Shown here: positions 1 to 11,509 of the stretch, piece after piece
How the letters are laid out: every line of letters begins with the position of its first letter
Numbering within the stretch: position 1 is the first letter of the stretch
DNA from: Epiperipatus broadwayi
Lineage: Eukaryota; Onychophora; Udeonychophora; Euonychophora; Peripatidae
Assembly (NCBI GenBank): GCA_028023455.1
Contig: JAQFVV010006270.1
Coordinates: forward strand, 5,236,834 to 5,300,833
Reading direction: 5' to 3'
Length of the DNA: 64,000 nt
The notes under the pieces: model-generated
What the model was told of the DNA's origin: nothing
The model's database searches: none
What the model saw: only the letters and a program-made list of their open reading frames with translations
Position numbers and translations under genes: made by a program

Positions 1-118
1 CTTTCCAATAAACCAATCCCATACATCCACAAACATAACATTATTTCTCACACACAATTTTTTCAATCTCTCATTTATAGAACATGCCCTATCTAACAAA
101 TGCCTCTTGTCAAATCTT
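1..118 (-). pseudogene. LINE SGNH-hydrolase-like segment, C-terminal fragment
   Basis: Read on the minus strand this stretch encodes a peptide including LCVRNNVMFVDVWDW and runs off the left edge. The same peptide and DNA recur at 23720-23800, where they follow a longer SGNH/GDSL-like segment. Such esterase-like domains are known in ORF1 of some CR1/L2-type LINEs. Here it lies directly downstream, in transcriptional sense, of an RT C-terminus (119-798). Identity of the fold is inferred from its longer relative, not from catalytic residues visible here. Confidence 0.5.
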
Positions 119-798
119 GGTAATGTGATGTGAAGTGATGTGATGTATTGTGGCTTCTCCTTAAACGAAGTCAAGAATATCTCAGCAATTATGCCCAGAT
201 AAACCTGTTAGCCACTTTATTTTCCATTCCCCACTCTAAATTTTCCCATATTCTGCTCCATCCCATTTCCATAACATAATCTTTGTCAACTCTATAACCT
301 TTATATCTAAATCCCCCTTATCTTTTCCCAAACCCAGTATAAAAACCAATAATTCACTTTCTGTATAATCACTCTTTTCATATTTATTTTTCCACAACTT
401 TTTTTCAAACATTTACATTCAATTAACAAATGCCTAATATTTTCTATTCCTTCCTTACATAATTTACAAAATAAATCATCCATTTTTTTCCATTTACATG
501 TATATTCTCTTGTAGCTAAAGATCCCGTTCGAGCCTTAAATAATAAACTACTTTTCTTACTATTATCATATATTAACTCACACCTAATATTCTGTTTATC
601 TTTATATATATTTAAACTCTTTTTACTCTCCATACCATTTCTCCATCTCTCTAACTCCCTATTCTTTATTAATAAATCTATTCTTTTATCCCATTCCTTA
701 CTACTACAACCCTCAACAATCCTCTTAACACAATCATCCCATCTTTTGTACAAATATACTGATATAAATTCTTTATCCAAATCGTTTGCATACCGCAT
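119..798 (-). pseudogene. LINE ORF2 C-terminal fragment (CCHC-like zinc motif)
   Basis: A 163-residue open frame (307-798) begins MRYANDLDKEF and contains FCKLCKEG then IRHLLIEC, the C-x2-C ... H-x4-C arrangement seen at the C-terminus of many non-LTR reverse transcriptases (zf-RVT type). Closely related DNA occurs at 24640-25300. The frame after codon 163 is broken, but nucleotide similarity continues to about 155 and ends in a CATCACATCACTT-like run. No RT catalytic core is present, so this is a fragment. It is not a host gene: no intron signals and a second copy in the same window. Confidence 0.7.
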
Positions 799-1072
799 TA
801 CCTTTATACTCCAACTACCCCTGGTACGGTCTCTATATTTTATATTTGTAAATACAAGTTTATAAAAGCAATGTCGCGCTATATATGACTTGCTTTATTG
901 ATTACTATTCTATTTTAGGAAATTAAATACAATTAATATTTATTAATAAACTGTTTATTTTATTATTTTGTAGTAACTTAAAAAGGATCTTCAAAATCTG
1001 ATAATTTAAAATGCTTACAGAATTTGCTCGGCAAGCAAAAGTATCTAAAATTAAGATAAAAATTCTTTAAAG
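799..1072. other. AT-rich spacer, nothing recognised
   Basis: No open frame, repeat arm or RNA-like fold was recognised between the LINE fragment and the SINE poly-T tract. Confidence 0.5.
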
Positions 1073-1186
1073 TTTTTTTTTTTTTTTTAAAGTGTCATAG
1101 CATCGGCCGGGACGCGAACCCGCAACCCGGACAACTGCCTGCAAGTGCAAGGCAGTCGCGCTGACCTCTCGACCACCAATGCAAGA
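1073..1186 (-). mobile_element. tRNA-derived SINE (short, A-tailed)
   Basis: Read on the minus strand: an A-box-like TGGTCGAGAGGTCAGC, an anticodon-arm region CTGCC ... GGCAG with an enlarged loop, a B-box-like GGGTTCGCGTCCC, then CGATGCTATGACA and a poly-A tail (poly-T at 1073-1088). Four copies of this layout are in the window (also near 20221, 35573, 44052), all ending in a GACA/CACATATG-A(n) tail. The body is little more than one tRNA long. No clear target-site duplication was found for this copy. Confidence 0.75.
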
Positions 1187-2184
1187 TGTTGTATGAAAAC
1201 TTTATATCTGTAAAATGTATTTAATTCCATTAAAACTGAAAAGAAAATCTAGAAATTAAATTAATGAAGAAATGGAATTGTATTTTGTTATTTTTTTTAA
1301 AAAAATCCTATTACTTTATGGCTCGGGAGTTCATAAGAAGTTCGAACGGACCTGCGAATGCTAGAATCGATTCTGGTAGTCTTCCGATTCCAAATCAACT
1401 ACGGTAAAGCGCACAGGATGTATTTTGTTATAATATGAACTCGTCCATTGATGGATCATTTGAAATCATAAAGAACTCATTAGAGTTTAAAATAATTAAA
1501 ACTTTATACTAAATAGTTAAATAAATATAAAATAATTAAAAACATAAAATTAATCAAAGGTTACCTTATTGTTTTACACATGATTTAAGTATTTGAGTCA
1601 AATATATTGATTTTAAAATGAATAAAATGCCCGTAAAGAGAAATATGCTATAAATTAATCAATATGCTTATTGTTTTGCGCATAAACATATATTATTTAA
1701 TACATTCAGTTGTTGTATTTTATATTCCAGGGATTCTATCTCGGTTTAATTTAATATAGTACAACTGTTTAATATGTTGATAGAATAGATTTAAAACTTT
1801 TGTATTTTTGTATAAAATAGAGAATGGCAAAATTTATAAATAAATTTTAAATTATTGGCATACATTTATTAAAAAAGAATAAGAAAAAGATACTATATAA
1901 AAACAATATCAACTCTCTCCATACTACTATTCTACATAAAACTATATATTAATCTTTTACACATTTCTTTGTTTATATATTTCAGTAATGGGTAATGGAA
2001 TAGAAGTTTGAAAAAAATTAAGTATATATTATATGAAATTAAGTTTAAGTATCTCTAAAAAAAAAATGTATATAAAGTTAAATTGTAACATGTTCTATAT
2101 GGATTACTTGCAAAAGTATATGTTTCTAAAGTATATAGTGTAAGAGGTTGGTCCTGCTAATGACTGGTTGTGATAGGACTGAGT
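1187..2184. other. AT-rich spacer, nothing recognised
   Basis: About 1 kb of AT-rich sequence without long frames. A short GC-richer stretch at 1320-1410 (gctcgggagttcat onward) is reminiscent of the part near 34840-34960 (both contain variants of 'gaacttcttatgaactc' and 'gatcgattctgg' words), suggesting a low-copy repeat that I cannot classify. Confidence 0.4.
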
Positions 2185-2655
2185 CAAGAATCATCAGCAT
2201 CTCCATCAACGATTATCAATCCACTGGAGGATGAAGGTTTCTCCAAGTTCAATCCATCTTCTGCAATCTTTAGCTTCTCTTCTCCACATCACCCCTGCAC
2301 ACTTTCTTATTTCATCTATCCATCTCACATGTGGTCTCTTTCTGGGTCTTTTACAATCTGTTGGAATCCAGTTTAAAATTTCAACTGTCCATCTATTATC
2401 ATCTCTTCTAGCAATATGTCCAGCCCAACTCCACATTAGTCTTTTAATTTTTTCAGTGAGGCCAGTAATAACTGTTTGTCCTCTTACCCATATATTGCAT
2501 TTTCGATCTCTTCTTGTTACTCCCAACATGCATCTCTCCATACTTCTTTGAGTGGTCTGAAGTATCTGTATTGCTCTTCTATTAAATGTCCAGGTCTCAG
2601 ATCCATAAGTAAGAACTGATAAAACACATTTATTAAAACCCTTCCTTTTGACTAT
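2185..2655 (-). pseudogene. RTE/BovB-like LINE, 3' fragment (copy A)
   Basis: Minus-strand frame 2541-2206 encodes the C-terminal domain of an RTE-type LINE, beginning MERCMLGVTRRDRK and containing WSWAGHIARRDD and KRPHVRWIDEIRK, ending QWIDNR. The same peptide is at 31607-31945. The fragment holds the last 110 codons plus a short upstream part that is out of frame. The 3' end is followed on the minus strand by a GATG/TGATG-rich tail, as usual for RTE elements. 5'-truncated, non-autonomous. Confidence 0.88.
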
Positions 2656-3498
2656 ATTAATATGATTGTACTAACGTGTGACAGTTATAAATATATATCT
2701 TACACATTCTTACATCTATCAATCTATTTTTTTTACAGTTATATAAATAATGTCCAATACTTACATAATTCCTTCTGTGACAATATTCTGTGTATATACA
2801 TGCACGCACACTCTCACACGTACAATTTTTTTTTTAAAAATTCTGTCAATATAGTATCAAGTTGGTTCCTGATATTTTGTCCATTTTTTAAATATATAAA
2901 TACAAATGATAATCATTAAAATTTTAAAATATAAAAAATTTTAAGTGATAAATTTAGTATTAAGTGTGTGTATATATATATTTAATAAAAAGCAATAGTA
3001 ATTTTAAAATGTAGTACAATAATTTTAAGATAATAAATCTATCTTATTATGAAACTGGTCGTTTAATTAAGAAAGCTTCTTTAAAAAATGTATCACTAAT
3101 TACATCTTATAAGGAATGTGAAAAAGCCAAAAGATTTGTCTCAGTTTCGTTTTCAGAATTTAAAGTTGGAATTATGCAAGCAATTTATAGAAGAGCTACT
3201 AGGCAGACTATATCTTTGTATTTAAAAACCAGAATTGTTTTTTTTAATTAGTTTATTTTTATTAGCCTAATGAAAGTGCCTGTGCGATTTAGTACAATGG
3301 TAGACTGAAGAACTTGAGAGCTAAAGATATGTGAATCCAGGCTCAATGCCAAAGGACTTGGCAAGGTCTGCATTCCAGGAAGGCACTGAACTTGAAGGTG
3401 TTGGAACAGAAAGACGCTATGTAGTAAAAACTTTTTTAAATTCACTGACTTAGAAACATATTGTTTAGAATTATATTGGGTACTATCTACATATATTC
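2656..3498. other. AT-rich spacer, nothing recognised
   Basis: Contains short TA and CA/CT runs (for example 2800-2825) and no coding sequence I can support. A segment at 3040-3240 has sparse frames resembling degraded transposon coding sequence, but no motif could be named. Confidence 0.4.
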
Positions 3499-4130
3499 AT
3501 CATCAGCATCAGCAGCAGCACTTTAAACTATTATCAATCCCTGCAGGATGAAAGTATCTCCAAGTTCAATCCATCTTCTCCAATCTCTAGCCTCTCTTCT
3601 CCACATCACCCCAACACACTTTTTTATTTCATCTATCCATTTACCACATGATCTCTTTCTAGGTCTTTTACAATCTCTTGGAATTCAGTTTAGAATTTCA
3701 ATAGTCCATCTATTATCATTTCTTCTAGCAAAATGTTCAACCCAACTCCACTTCAGTCTCTTAATTCTTTCAATAATGTCAGTGACACTTCTTTGTTTTT
3801 TCAACAATGTATTTCATTTTTCATCTTTTCTTGTTACTTCTAACAAAATCTCTGCATACTTCATTGGGTGCTATTTTGTTAAGTGTAAGTAAGAACTGGT
3901 AACACACATTTATTAAAAACCTTCCTTTTCCAACATGTAGACTTACTTTCATTTAATATTAAATTATTTCTACCAAAAGCACTCCAAACATGTTTAATCC
4001 TATGAATTAATTTCATCCATTATGTTTTCATCTGTAGTAATAATCTGTCCATTATGTTTTCATTTGTAGTAATAATCTGTCCAAGATATGTGTAGTTGTT
4101 AACTTCTTCTAACTCATAAAATACTAAATA
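3499..4130 (-). pseudogene. RTE/BovB-like LINE, 3' fragment (copy B, decayed)
   Basis: Same 3' region as copy A, more diverged. Minus-strand similarity covers the C-terminal domain and extends into the region equivalent to YLGQIINTDGNIM. The frame is broken many times. Within it, about 38 bp around 'tccattatgtttt' is tandemly duplicated (about 4014-4080). A GATGATG-type tail lies at 3499-3520, next to the 3' end. Older insertion than copy A. Confidence 0.8.
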
Positions 4131-4767
4131 CAGTGATGTACTTATGTATATTTACATACATACATAAATCACCATATTTAGTGTTTTGCAGTTTTTACAT
4201 AGTAAATCTGAACATTTTTTGTACATGTGATTTACATATAATATTTACATTAACATTTGACATAAAAATAATGGATTCAAAAACGAAATTATCTGGTTAC
4301 TAAAACCAGAAAAAGAAATCTTGAGAAGGCAGATACTCATAAAATAACAAACATGCTTTATTAAACACATTAAAGGATATATGTTTACAATGAATCATTA
4401 AAATATATTGTCATGATTGAAAAATATGCAAAAAACAACAGTAGTCTGTTGACCAGTATGGCAAAATAACCTGAAGGATGTGTATGACCAGGAAACTAAT
4501 GAAGTAACTTCAGCTATTAGTTAGTTAGATAAAATAGAATATCCTTCTAAGTGGCCTCAAGTTACTGATAAAGTAAGAATTGTTATAACAGAGGATAGTC
4601 CACTTCAGCTAGCACATTTATAGCAATTGCATTATTGTTATGGATGCAAATTTAGTGATTTATACTACTTTTGATAAATGGAGAATATCACTTAAGACTA
4701 TAGCTGGTATATTTTGTTACCATAGATGCAATTTTTTGCTTTTCCTGTAAGCTATTTACAATTTTAA
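4131..4767. other. AT-rich spacer left of the Gypsy LTR
   Basis: No motif recognised. Sequence just left of the LTR (attttaa) was checked as a target-site duplication against the right flank (atagaagt) and does not match. Confidence 0.4.
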
Positions 4768-7365
4768 TGGTCAAAACATGTCTATCTCACTAACACACTG
4801 CAGAATTTAAACCCAGGACATAGAACTCAACACTAGGAGGGTTACCTCCCAGAAATCCCAAGATCAAATCCAAAGTCCAAACTCCACAACGCCCTCTACG
4901 GGATAACACATTTGATGCTACAAATAGTATAATTTCATGCCAGTGCCGGTGATCAGGGAGAAAACAAAAGACTCTAAATCTAAAATAGCCCTAGGTTCAT
5001 TTAACAATAACTTATAGATGTGCCCGAGATAAACCCACTATGGTATGTTACTTAAATTGCACCCCGAATAAAAAGAGAAAAGAAATAAATTTACAAATAA
5101 TATTTTTAATAATTAGATATAGAAAATAGTTTAGCTATATAACCTGAATAGCTATATACAATAAATAACAAGATGGCCGATACCTCGTACTTGGGTTCAT
5201 TTAGATAATGTGTCTAAAATACAGTGACACGTTAGGCATAGCTATATAATTTGAATAGCTATATACAATAAATAACAAGATGGCTGATACCTCGTACTTG
5301 GGTTCATTTAGATAATGTGTCTAAAATACAGTGACACGTTAGGCATATGCAAGTCACATAAAGCCTAACAGAATTTGAATATTCTAAAATATCTATAATT
5401 GGAATCTTAAATGGAGACCAAGAGTCGCTCGTGAAGTGATTAACAAAATTATAAGATCGAGCTATACTGAACGGACTCAAAATTCATTTAAATAATAGAA
5501 TTCTTTTAAAGTAATTACTAAGGAAAATGTACGGTGGTGCCAGCGATATAATGCCGAGGAATGGGTGCAGTTTCTGAGTATGCAACTTTATAAATTATGA
5601 AGAAAGGTCTTGGCTTTGGATAGGCATTTCGCCTTTTATTTGGGGCATTTCTAGCCCACTCACAGCTCAAGCCTGGCCTCCCATGTGCCATTATAGCACA
5701 GTACTGGGAACCGCGGAGTAAAATAAGGGGAACGGATTTAACCGATGACGACCTTTGCAAATGGTAAGGTTCCAGCACCCAAGCATATTTACTAGCAACA
5801 CAGTTAAATTTTAAAATACACTTAGTAAAACAAAGGGCAATTTATTAAAGAACAGAAATAGCTCGCTCTCAAATTTTATATTTTTAATGGCCAGCGAACT
5901 CTCAACAAAGCTTAGAGAAATAAATACTTATTCTAACAAAATTACTTTTAAACATATATAAATGATAAGAGGAGGATGCATGTTTTTGGTATAATAAACT
6001 AAGATGGCAACCACGCATTATTTAACTTCCCTACATAACTCGCATTTGCCTAAAGAAATTAATTACATTTAATACATTTAAATAAGACATTTACAAATAT
6101 ATATAGAAAATCAACCCAAGCACAAGTTCAGCATGCATTAGAAAAAAACTCTTGAATAAATACATATTAAGGAATATACAAAATTTATTAGCTATATAGC
6201 ATGAAGGTTTCTGAGATCTCGGGTTGATTTTAATTACTCGTTCTTTCAGATCCATCCGTGGGCATTTCCAAATTTGTAACAAAGTTCTTAAGCAAATTTT
6301 GATTCTCCTGGGTTTGTTGTTCCACAGCAGCAGTTAGTATATTTCAGGAGCAGCATTTCTTTGGGCTGGTTCAGTTGGGCTTGATGACATGGTGACAGGA
6401 CATCGGATAGTGAATGACGGATGGCCAAGGCACTGGCTCCTGAGGGAAAACAGCCTACTGCCCTTTACCCCATCATTCTAAGGTTAAATGATTTTAAAAC
6501 TTGTTCTAAACTAACAAACAAGCCGGTCAGTCTGATAACGCAAATAAAACTAAAACTATTAGAAAATCAATTTCAAAATTACAGAAAATATAACTTCTGC
6601 TGTCACAATATCAGGCAAATTAATTAATAACTCTATAATAATCTTATAATAATCAATCTTATAATAATCAATCAGCCCTATTTATATGCTCTCTCTGATT
6701 ACAATCTCCCTGCGGTGGTAAAATCCATTCCTTAAGTTATTAATAAATTGAAAAACACTGACTGCATTTTTTAATTAAATCCACTCATAAGCATTGTTTT
6801 TAATCTTATCAAATCTACTAGTAAAACTGGCACCAATATAGTTAAAATTAGCCACTATTGTTCTTTCCCTACCCTCACTGATTTAAAAGAAAAATGGCAT
6901 GTTTTTGAAAAACTAAATAACATTTTATATTTATAAAACTCTCTTTTGAATTTAATTTCCAGAATATATTTATCAGTGATATTATTTTATTAAATGCAAA
7001 CAAATATAGTGGAATAACATCACAAAATAAACAGGTTCAAAAACAACAAATTTTAAATAAATATTTTCATAAATTTTAAATATTATTGCAGTATGTGTGT
7101 AGATGAGAATATGTGACCTACTTTATTGTACAAGCATATATAAGTAATATATACTTGATGGTTTGAAAATAAAACCGTTTAAGACAATTTTAATTATTAT
7201 AAAACCCTGGGCACCCCATTAGACATATAAATTTAGGCCGGATTTTGGTAAATATACCCAGTACACACAATACAATAAAATTAGGGTTTTAAATAAGGCA
7301 TGAGGGTAGGAAACAGGAAGGCAAGGTGAAACTAAGATTGGTAAGGCATATCTTACTGTTTCACA
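4768..7365 (-). repeat. Gypsy 3' LTR (left copy)
   Basis: 2598 bp, closely matching 12552-15071 along its length. It differs by an internal 107-bp tandem duplication (about 5130-5345) absent from the right copy, and by indels near 5690 and 5780. A 68-codon plus-strand frame at 6421-6627 (MAKALAPEGKQP) is also present in the other LTR at 14126-14332; it is antisense to the element and is probably not a gene. Confidence 0.93.
5134..5346. repeat. 107-bp tandem duplication inside the left LTR
   Basis: The segment holding 'aagatggccgatacctcg' at about 5170 recurs at about 5277, with near-identical flanks ending gttaggcata. Only one copy exists in the right LTR (around 12940-13025), so the duplication arose after insertion or differs between the two LTR lineages. 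Confidence 0.92.
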
Positions 7366-8438
7366 TTCCCTTAGAATGTCAAAAAAAATTTCAAAAACAA
7401 AAAGGTTTTACACCCAGTGTTTACTAGTATTTTTGAATATCAGCACAAAAAAATTTGACAAGGGGCAATGATATTTAATGATATACCCGAATCATATTTC
7501 AACATTTTCTCATGTGGGTGATCAAAAGGAAGGTTTCAAGCTTCTAGCATTATATGTCCCTTTAAGTGTTCCATTGTCTTCTAGTAAGTATGCATTTGGG
7601 TCACATATGCGCTTTATTATGTACAGCCCCTGATACAGTGGGAAAAACTTGCACTTTTTTGATCTCAATCACTGGGTTTTGGGGTTCTTACCCACACTCG
7701 ATCCCCGATTTGAAACTGGTGCAGTCTCCATTCCTTAAGCTGCCTTTTTTCAGCCCTTGAGGTTAAATGCTAGTGTAGAGCACGCCGGTCTTCTTCGATG
7801 TTGATCTTCTGTTCATCTTTTGGTAAGGGTGTTTTATTAATGAGGGCTCAGATTTACTAAAATGTAGGCGCATAGGTGTCAGTCCTGTAGCCTCATTAAT
7901 GGTCCCACTGATATATTGAAAAACTTTAGAGGTTTGGTTTACCCAACCCCAGTGATCATGGTGAATTTAGGTTCTAAATAACCGGTTGATTTCACGCATA
8001 ACCCTCTCACAAGGTTTAGATTGCGGATTCCAGATTGATGTCAGGATGTGCTTGAGGCACTGTGTTTTGATTCAATTTCGCCATCCCTGTGAGGTGAATG
8101 CAGAGCCGTGGTCAGAGAGAATCATCTCCGGCTTTCCAATATTTACGAATTGCTTGTGTTGTAATACATTGGTTCGCACTCTGCATGTCTGCTCTTAAAA
8201 CAGGGTAAGCCCATGCATATTTTGAAAACAAATCATAGGTTACTAGAAGGTATTAGAACCTACGGTACGATGGCAATGGTGCATAATGGTCGATTGCTAA
8301 TATTTTGTTAGGTCCTGATGGGATAATGGAGGTTGTAGCACTACTGTAAATTTTATTTGGTGCTTTATTCTTCGCACAGGTGGTGCACTTCTGGAGGGTA
8401 TGCAAAGTGTCTTGGTGCATCTGAGGCCAATGAAACTG
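7366..8438 (-). pseudogene. Gypsy integrase catalytic and C-terminal region (decayed)
   Basis: Read on the minus strand this continues from the zinc-binding part: QKCTTCAKNKAPN supplies the C-x2-C of the HHCC domain. Further on, TYDLFSKYAWAYP, SDHGSAFT and WNPQSKPCERVMRE correspond to the three blocks of the D,D-35-E core. The residues fall in different frames, with stops between them, so no intact integrase is made. The segment from about 7560 to 7366 is the non-coding 3' end with the polypurine tract. Confidence 0.82.
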
Positions 8439-8760
8439 TCACTGCAATGCTTCTTCAGTCTTCTTGGGACTGTAATGCCCTACCAGGTTATGCATGTAAC
8501 TAATTAACTGACTTCTCATCTGGGGTGGAACTAAGATTTTCCATGACTTACCCTCCTTTTCTACCTGTTGTTGTAAAAGTCCATTCTGTAATCTATACTT
8601 GGTTTTTCCTCTCCTAGTGGTGCATTCTTGCATAGGATTTCCTTGATGCTGAACCTCTTACATCAACTCTTTATATTGGGGTTGCTTTTCTTGCCAGTGT
8701 CACAAATTCTTTAACTTCTGCTCAATATCATTGTCCAGTATATTGGTCAAAATGGATAAC
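8439..8760 (-). pseudogene. Gypsy integrase N-terminal zinc-binding segment
   Basis: Frame 8633-8439 starts MQECTTRRGKTKYR and contains HNLVGHYSPKKTEEAL, the H-x3-5-H half of the integrase HHCC zinc-binding domain. A stop immediately follows ALQ and separates it from the C-x2-C half. Between this and the RNase H frame, similarity continues but is frame-broken. Confidence 0.8.
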
Positions 8761-9878
8761 TGCTGGTCTTCAAATATAGGATTGCATGGCTTTACTTCCA
8801 CAGGGTGATGACTTAATACATCGGCCACTACATTTTCAGAGCCTGGGCAATAAATTACCTTATAGTGAAATTTCTGAACTGAGAGGCTCCATCATATAAG
8901 GTGATCATTATTGAAGTAACTCTTGTTCAAAAACTCTAGACACTGGTGGTCTGTGATGATGACCACTTCTGAACCCAGTAAGACTTGCCTAAATTTATTG
9001 CATGCCCACACAATGGCCAGTGTCTTCTGTTCCATGATGGTGTAATTTTTCTCAGCTACCTTTAATGTATGCTGAACGATAGTACTTGGGTGATGGCCTG
9101 CTGGACTGACCTGAAATAGCACAGCACCCAAACCTTTCTTGCTGCTATTGGTCTGTACATAGAAAGGGTGTGCAAAATTTGGGTAATGTAACATTACAGT
9201 TTGGAGAAAGTTTTCTTTAATTTTTGTAAAATCACTCTCATGTTGTGTGGTCCATTCCCATCGATGGTGTGGTTTCACTAATTCTAGTAGCATGGAAGTA
9301 TTCTTCATGAAGCCTGGATAAAACTTGTGATAATAACTACAGAGGCCCAGGAAAGATTGAATTTGCTTCTGGTTAACATGTCGGGGAAAATCCTTGATTG
9401 CCTCTATCTTATCAGGATGGGTACAGATTCCTTGTCCATTTACAATGTGACCAAGAAATGAAATTTCTTCCAGGGCAAAACAGCTCTTTTTAAAGTTCAC
9501 CGTAATATTCTTTTGGGCACACTCATCGAAAAACTGCTGTAGATGAGCCAGATGCTCTTGAAAATGTTGGGATGCAATTACCACATCATCAATGTAGCAG
9601 ATCAATTTTCTTTTGAGGTCTTCTGATAGGACTTGGACCAGGCATCTCATAAGCCCAGCGCCACTATTTATTAATCTGAATGGCACTCTCCATTGTGCCA
9701 GAAGGTGGTTCTGATCCTGAGGGTGCAACACCATCTGCCAATATCTAGCAGTTAAATCTAAGGTTGAAAATATATTTTTCTTTGAGATCTTGATAAAAAT
9801 TTCTTGTATGGAGGGAGGTATGTCCCATTCTGGTATGGTGATGTTGTGATGTTGTTGAGCTTCCTGGTGTCTAGGCAC
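8761..9878 (-). pseudogene. Gypsy reverse transcriptase (C-terminal part) and RNase H
   Basis: A 328-codon frame (9878-8892). RT motifs in order: FSTLDLTARYWQM, CYIDDVVIASQHF (the YIDD active-site box at 9585-9596), FKKSCFALEEISFLGHIV, then IQSFLGLCSYYHKFYPGF of the connection region. RNase H follows with YVQTNSSKKGLGAVLF, EQKTLAIVWA and ITDHQCLEFL. In RNase H the usual first catalytic D (typically in xTDAS) reads QTNSS, suggesting loss. The frame is open but its N-terminus is cut off by a frame break near 9880. Confidence 0.92.
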
Positions 9879-9882
9879 AATC

Positions 9883-10152
9883 TTATAGATCCGTCTTTTT
9901 TCTTACGACCACCAATGGGTTATTGTAGGGTGACGATCCCTTTTCAATCACTCCCCATTCGATCATCTGTTTGATTTGAGCATCTACTCCTTCTTGGTAT
10001 TGGAATGGGATGGGGTAGGTGTGGGTTTGGAAATAGTTTTCTTCTTTGACACTTATCTGGTGAACATAGCCCTTGATTTCTCCGGGTATCTGGGAAAATA
10101 CCCATTGCATCTTTGTTAATAGCTGCTGCAGCTGGTACTGGTCTTCTATCAT
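9883..10152 (-). pseudogene. Gypsy reverse transcriptase N-terminal segment
   Basis: 89-codon frame containing GYVHQISVKEENYF, QIKQMIEWGVIEKGSSPYNN and PLVVVRKK, the characteristic N-terminal RT region of Ty3/Gypsy Pol. The frame ends at an A-rich run just after VVVRKK, where it is offset by one base from the downstream RT frame. The break disables Pol. Confidence 0.9.
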
Positions 10153-10329
10153 TCTTAAAGATGACTCCTGGACTTAATTGTGAATGGTCTCTTCATCGAT
10201 ATCTACTTCCATACTCCTAACTTGAATTTCACAGAGTCTGTGGGCTTCATTGAAACTGTGGGCTTCATTGAAACTGAACTTCTCTCATTGGATCGTCATC
10301 ACATTCTGGTCACAGTCAATTATACATAT

Positions 10330-10748
10330 ATTTTGACTCAGGAAGTCTGACCCGATGATGATCTCTCACACCAAGCCATTGATCACTAGAAATGCATGTC
10401 CAAAGGTTGTTTGCCTGAATTTGATCTCTAGCCACACCTGGTATCCTTCAGTTTTCATTCTTTTGCCATCAGCTAACTTCATCTGAATTGGTCAGGCTGG
10501 TAATCTTGGTATACACCCATTTTGTTCTTCCAATTGCACCAACCATCCCTTTGAGATGCACAAAACTTGGCTGCCTGTGTCAATGAGGGCCTGTGTTTCC
10601 ATGGACCTAGTGTAACATTTACTACAGGGCAGGGACTAAGATGGAGTCCCCAGGTAGGATCTTCTTCTTGTATGACTGTAGAGATAGGATTTTTGTCTAA
10701 AGTATAGTTAGGTTCCCCTTTTAGCTCTTTGGTTCCTACTGCCATCAT
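10330..10748 (-). pseudogene. Gypsy aspartic protease region
   Basis: Minus-strand reading contains ALIDTGSQVL, with the DTG active-site triplet at 10573-10581 and a downstream IIIGSDFLSQ block (about 10335-10370), matching retropepsin layout. The longest open frame in this interval (10748-10479, MMAVGTKELKGEP) switches out of the protease frame before the DTG, so the domain is split by a frameshift. No gag zinc knuckle was identified upstream of it. Confidence 0.82.
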
Positions 10749-10811
10749 TTTTCATTTCTGTTGGCAGTGGTGATCTCTGGAGGTTTTCCTTGGTGTCTGT
10801 TCTGTTTTCCA

Positions 10812-11138
10812 TCAGCTGAAGTCTTGCGTAGTTAGGAATTCTGCCATTTCATTGGTGTTTGTAATTCGGCTCCCAGCCATAAGTTGTTGGATTGATGGTG
10901 GCATATTTTGCTGGATGGTGTGAATAATATGCACATCAGACAATGCAAATGTGGTGAGTGATGCCAGATGGTTGGCCTGCCAGATATAGAATTGGGTGTG
11001 TGTACCTTTGATACTCCTGTATTTTTCTTGTGATACAGTCTCTAAGATGCCACTCTGGCATTCATCGCTCCAGTAGTGTTTCAATAAGGCCTTGCTATAC
11101 TCGGTGAAGTCACCTATTTCTTTCTCTTTAAGCTCCAT
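10812..11138 (-). pseudogene. Gypsy gag C-terminal part
   Basis: 108-codon frame (MELKEKEIGDFTEYSK ... EFLTTQDFS) with the WSDECQSGILETVSQEKYR and NMPPSIQQLM segments typical of Gypsy capsid sequences. It overlaps the stop of the upstream gag frame at 11138 in another reading frame, so gag is split here. Confidence 0.75.
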
Positions 11139-11509
11139 CAGTCCTTCATGTAGCCATATAAATATAGGGTGGTGATTACAATTTGCTCTTGAGACCTAGC
11201 CTTGTAGAATGTGAAGAAAGCTTCCAGGCTCTCCAGATGTCCATGGGGTTTTTCTCCAATCTCTCCACAGAATATTTTTATGATGATCACTTTATCTAAT
11301 TGGGTTTGAATTCCCAGATCAAATTTCAGAGTTCTATGGATTTTGGTGACCTCAAGGTTTGCAGTATCCTTATCTTTGTTGAACGGCAGAACATCCTTAT
11401 CTTTGTTGAATGGCAGAACATCCCGGATGGTTTTGTTTTGATTCTCATTTTCTTCTTTTTGTTGTTGGAGAATTTCCTGTTTCTGTTTGATTTTGTTAAT
11501 TATGGGCAT
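11138..11509 (-). pseudogene. Gypsy gag N-terminal part
   Basis: 123-codon frame starting MPIINKIKQKQEIL, rich in K, E and Q at first (probable coiled coil), then ESLEAFFTFYKARSQEQ, the usual opening of the capsid region. It contains a 27-bp tandem duplication encoding LPFNKDKDV twice (about 11376-11430). It ends with a stop after YGYMKD where capsid similarity shifts frame. Confidence 0.75.

Noticed and set aside
6421-6627. 68-codon frame kept in both LTRs (also 14126-14332) as a conserved gene
   Set aside because: Both copies are in LTRs of the same insertion, so shared openness is expected from recent common origin; antisense to the element and without motif.
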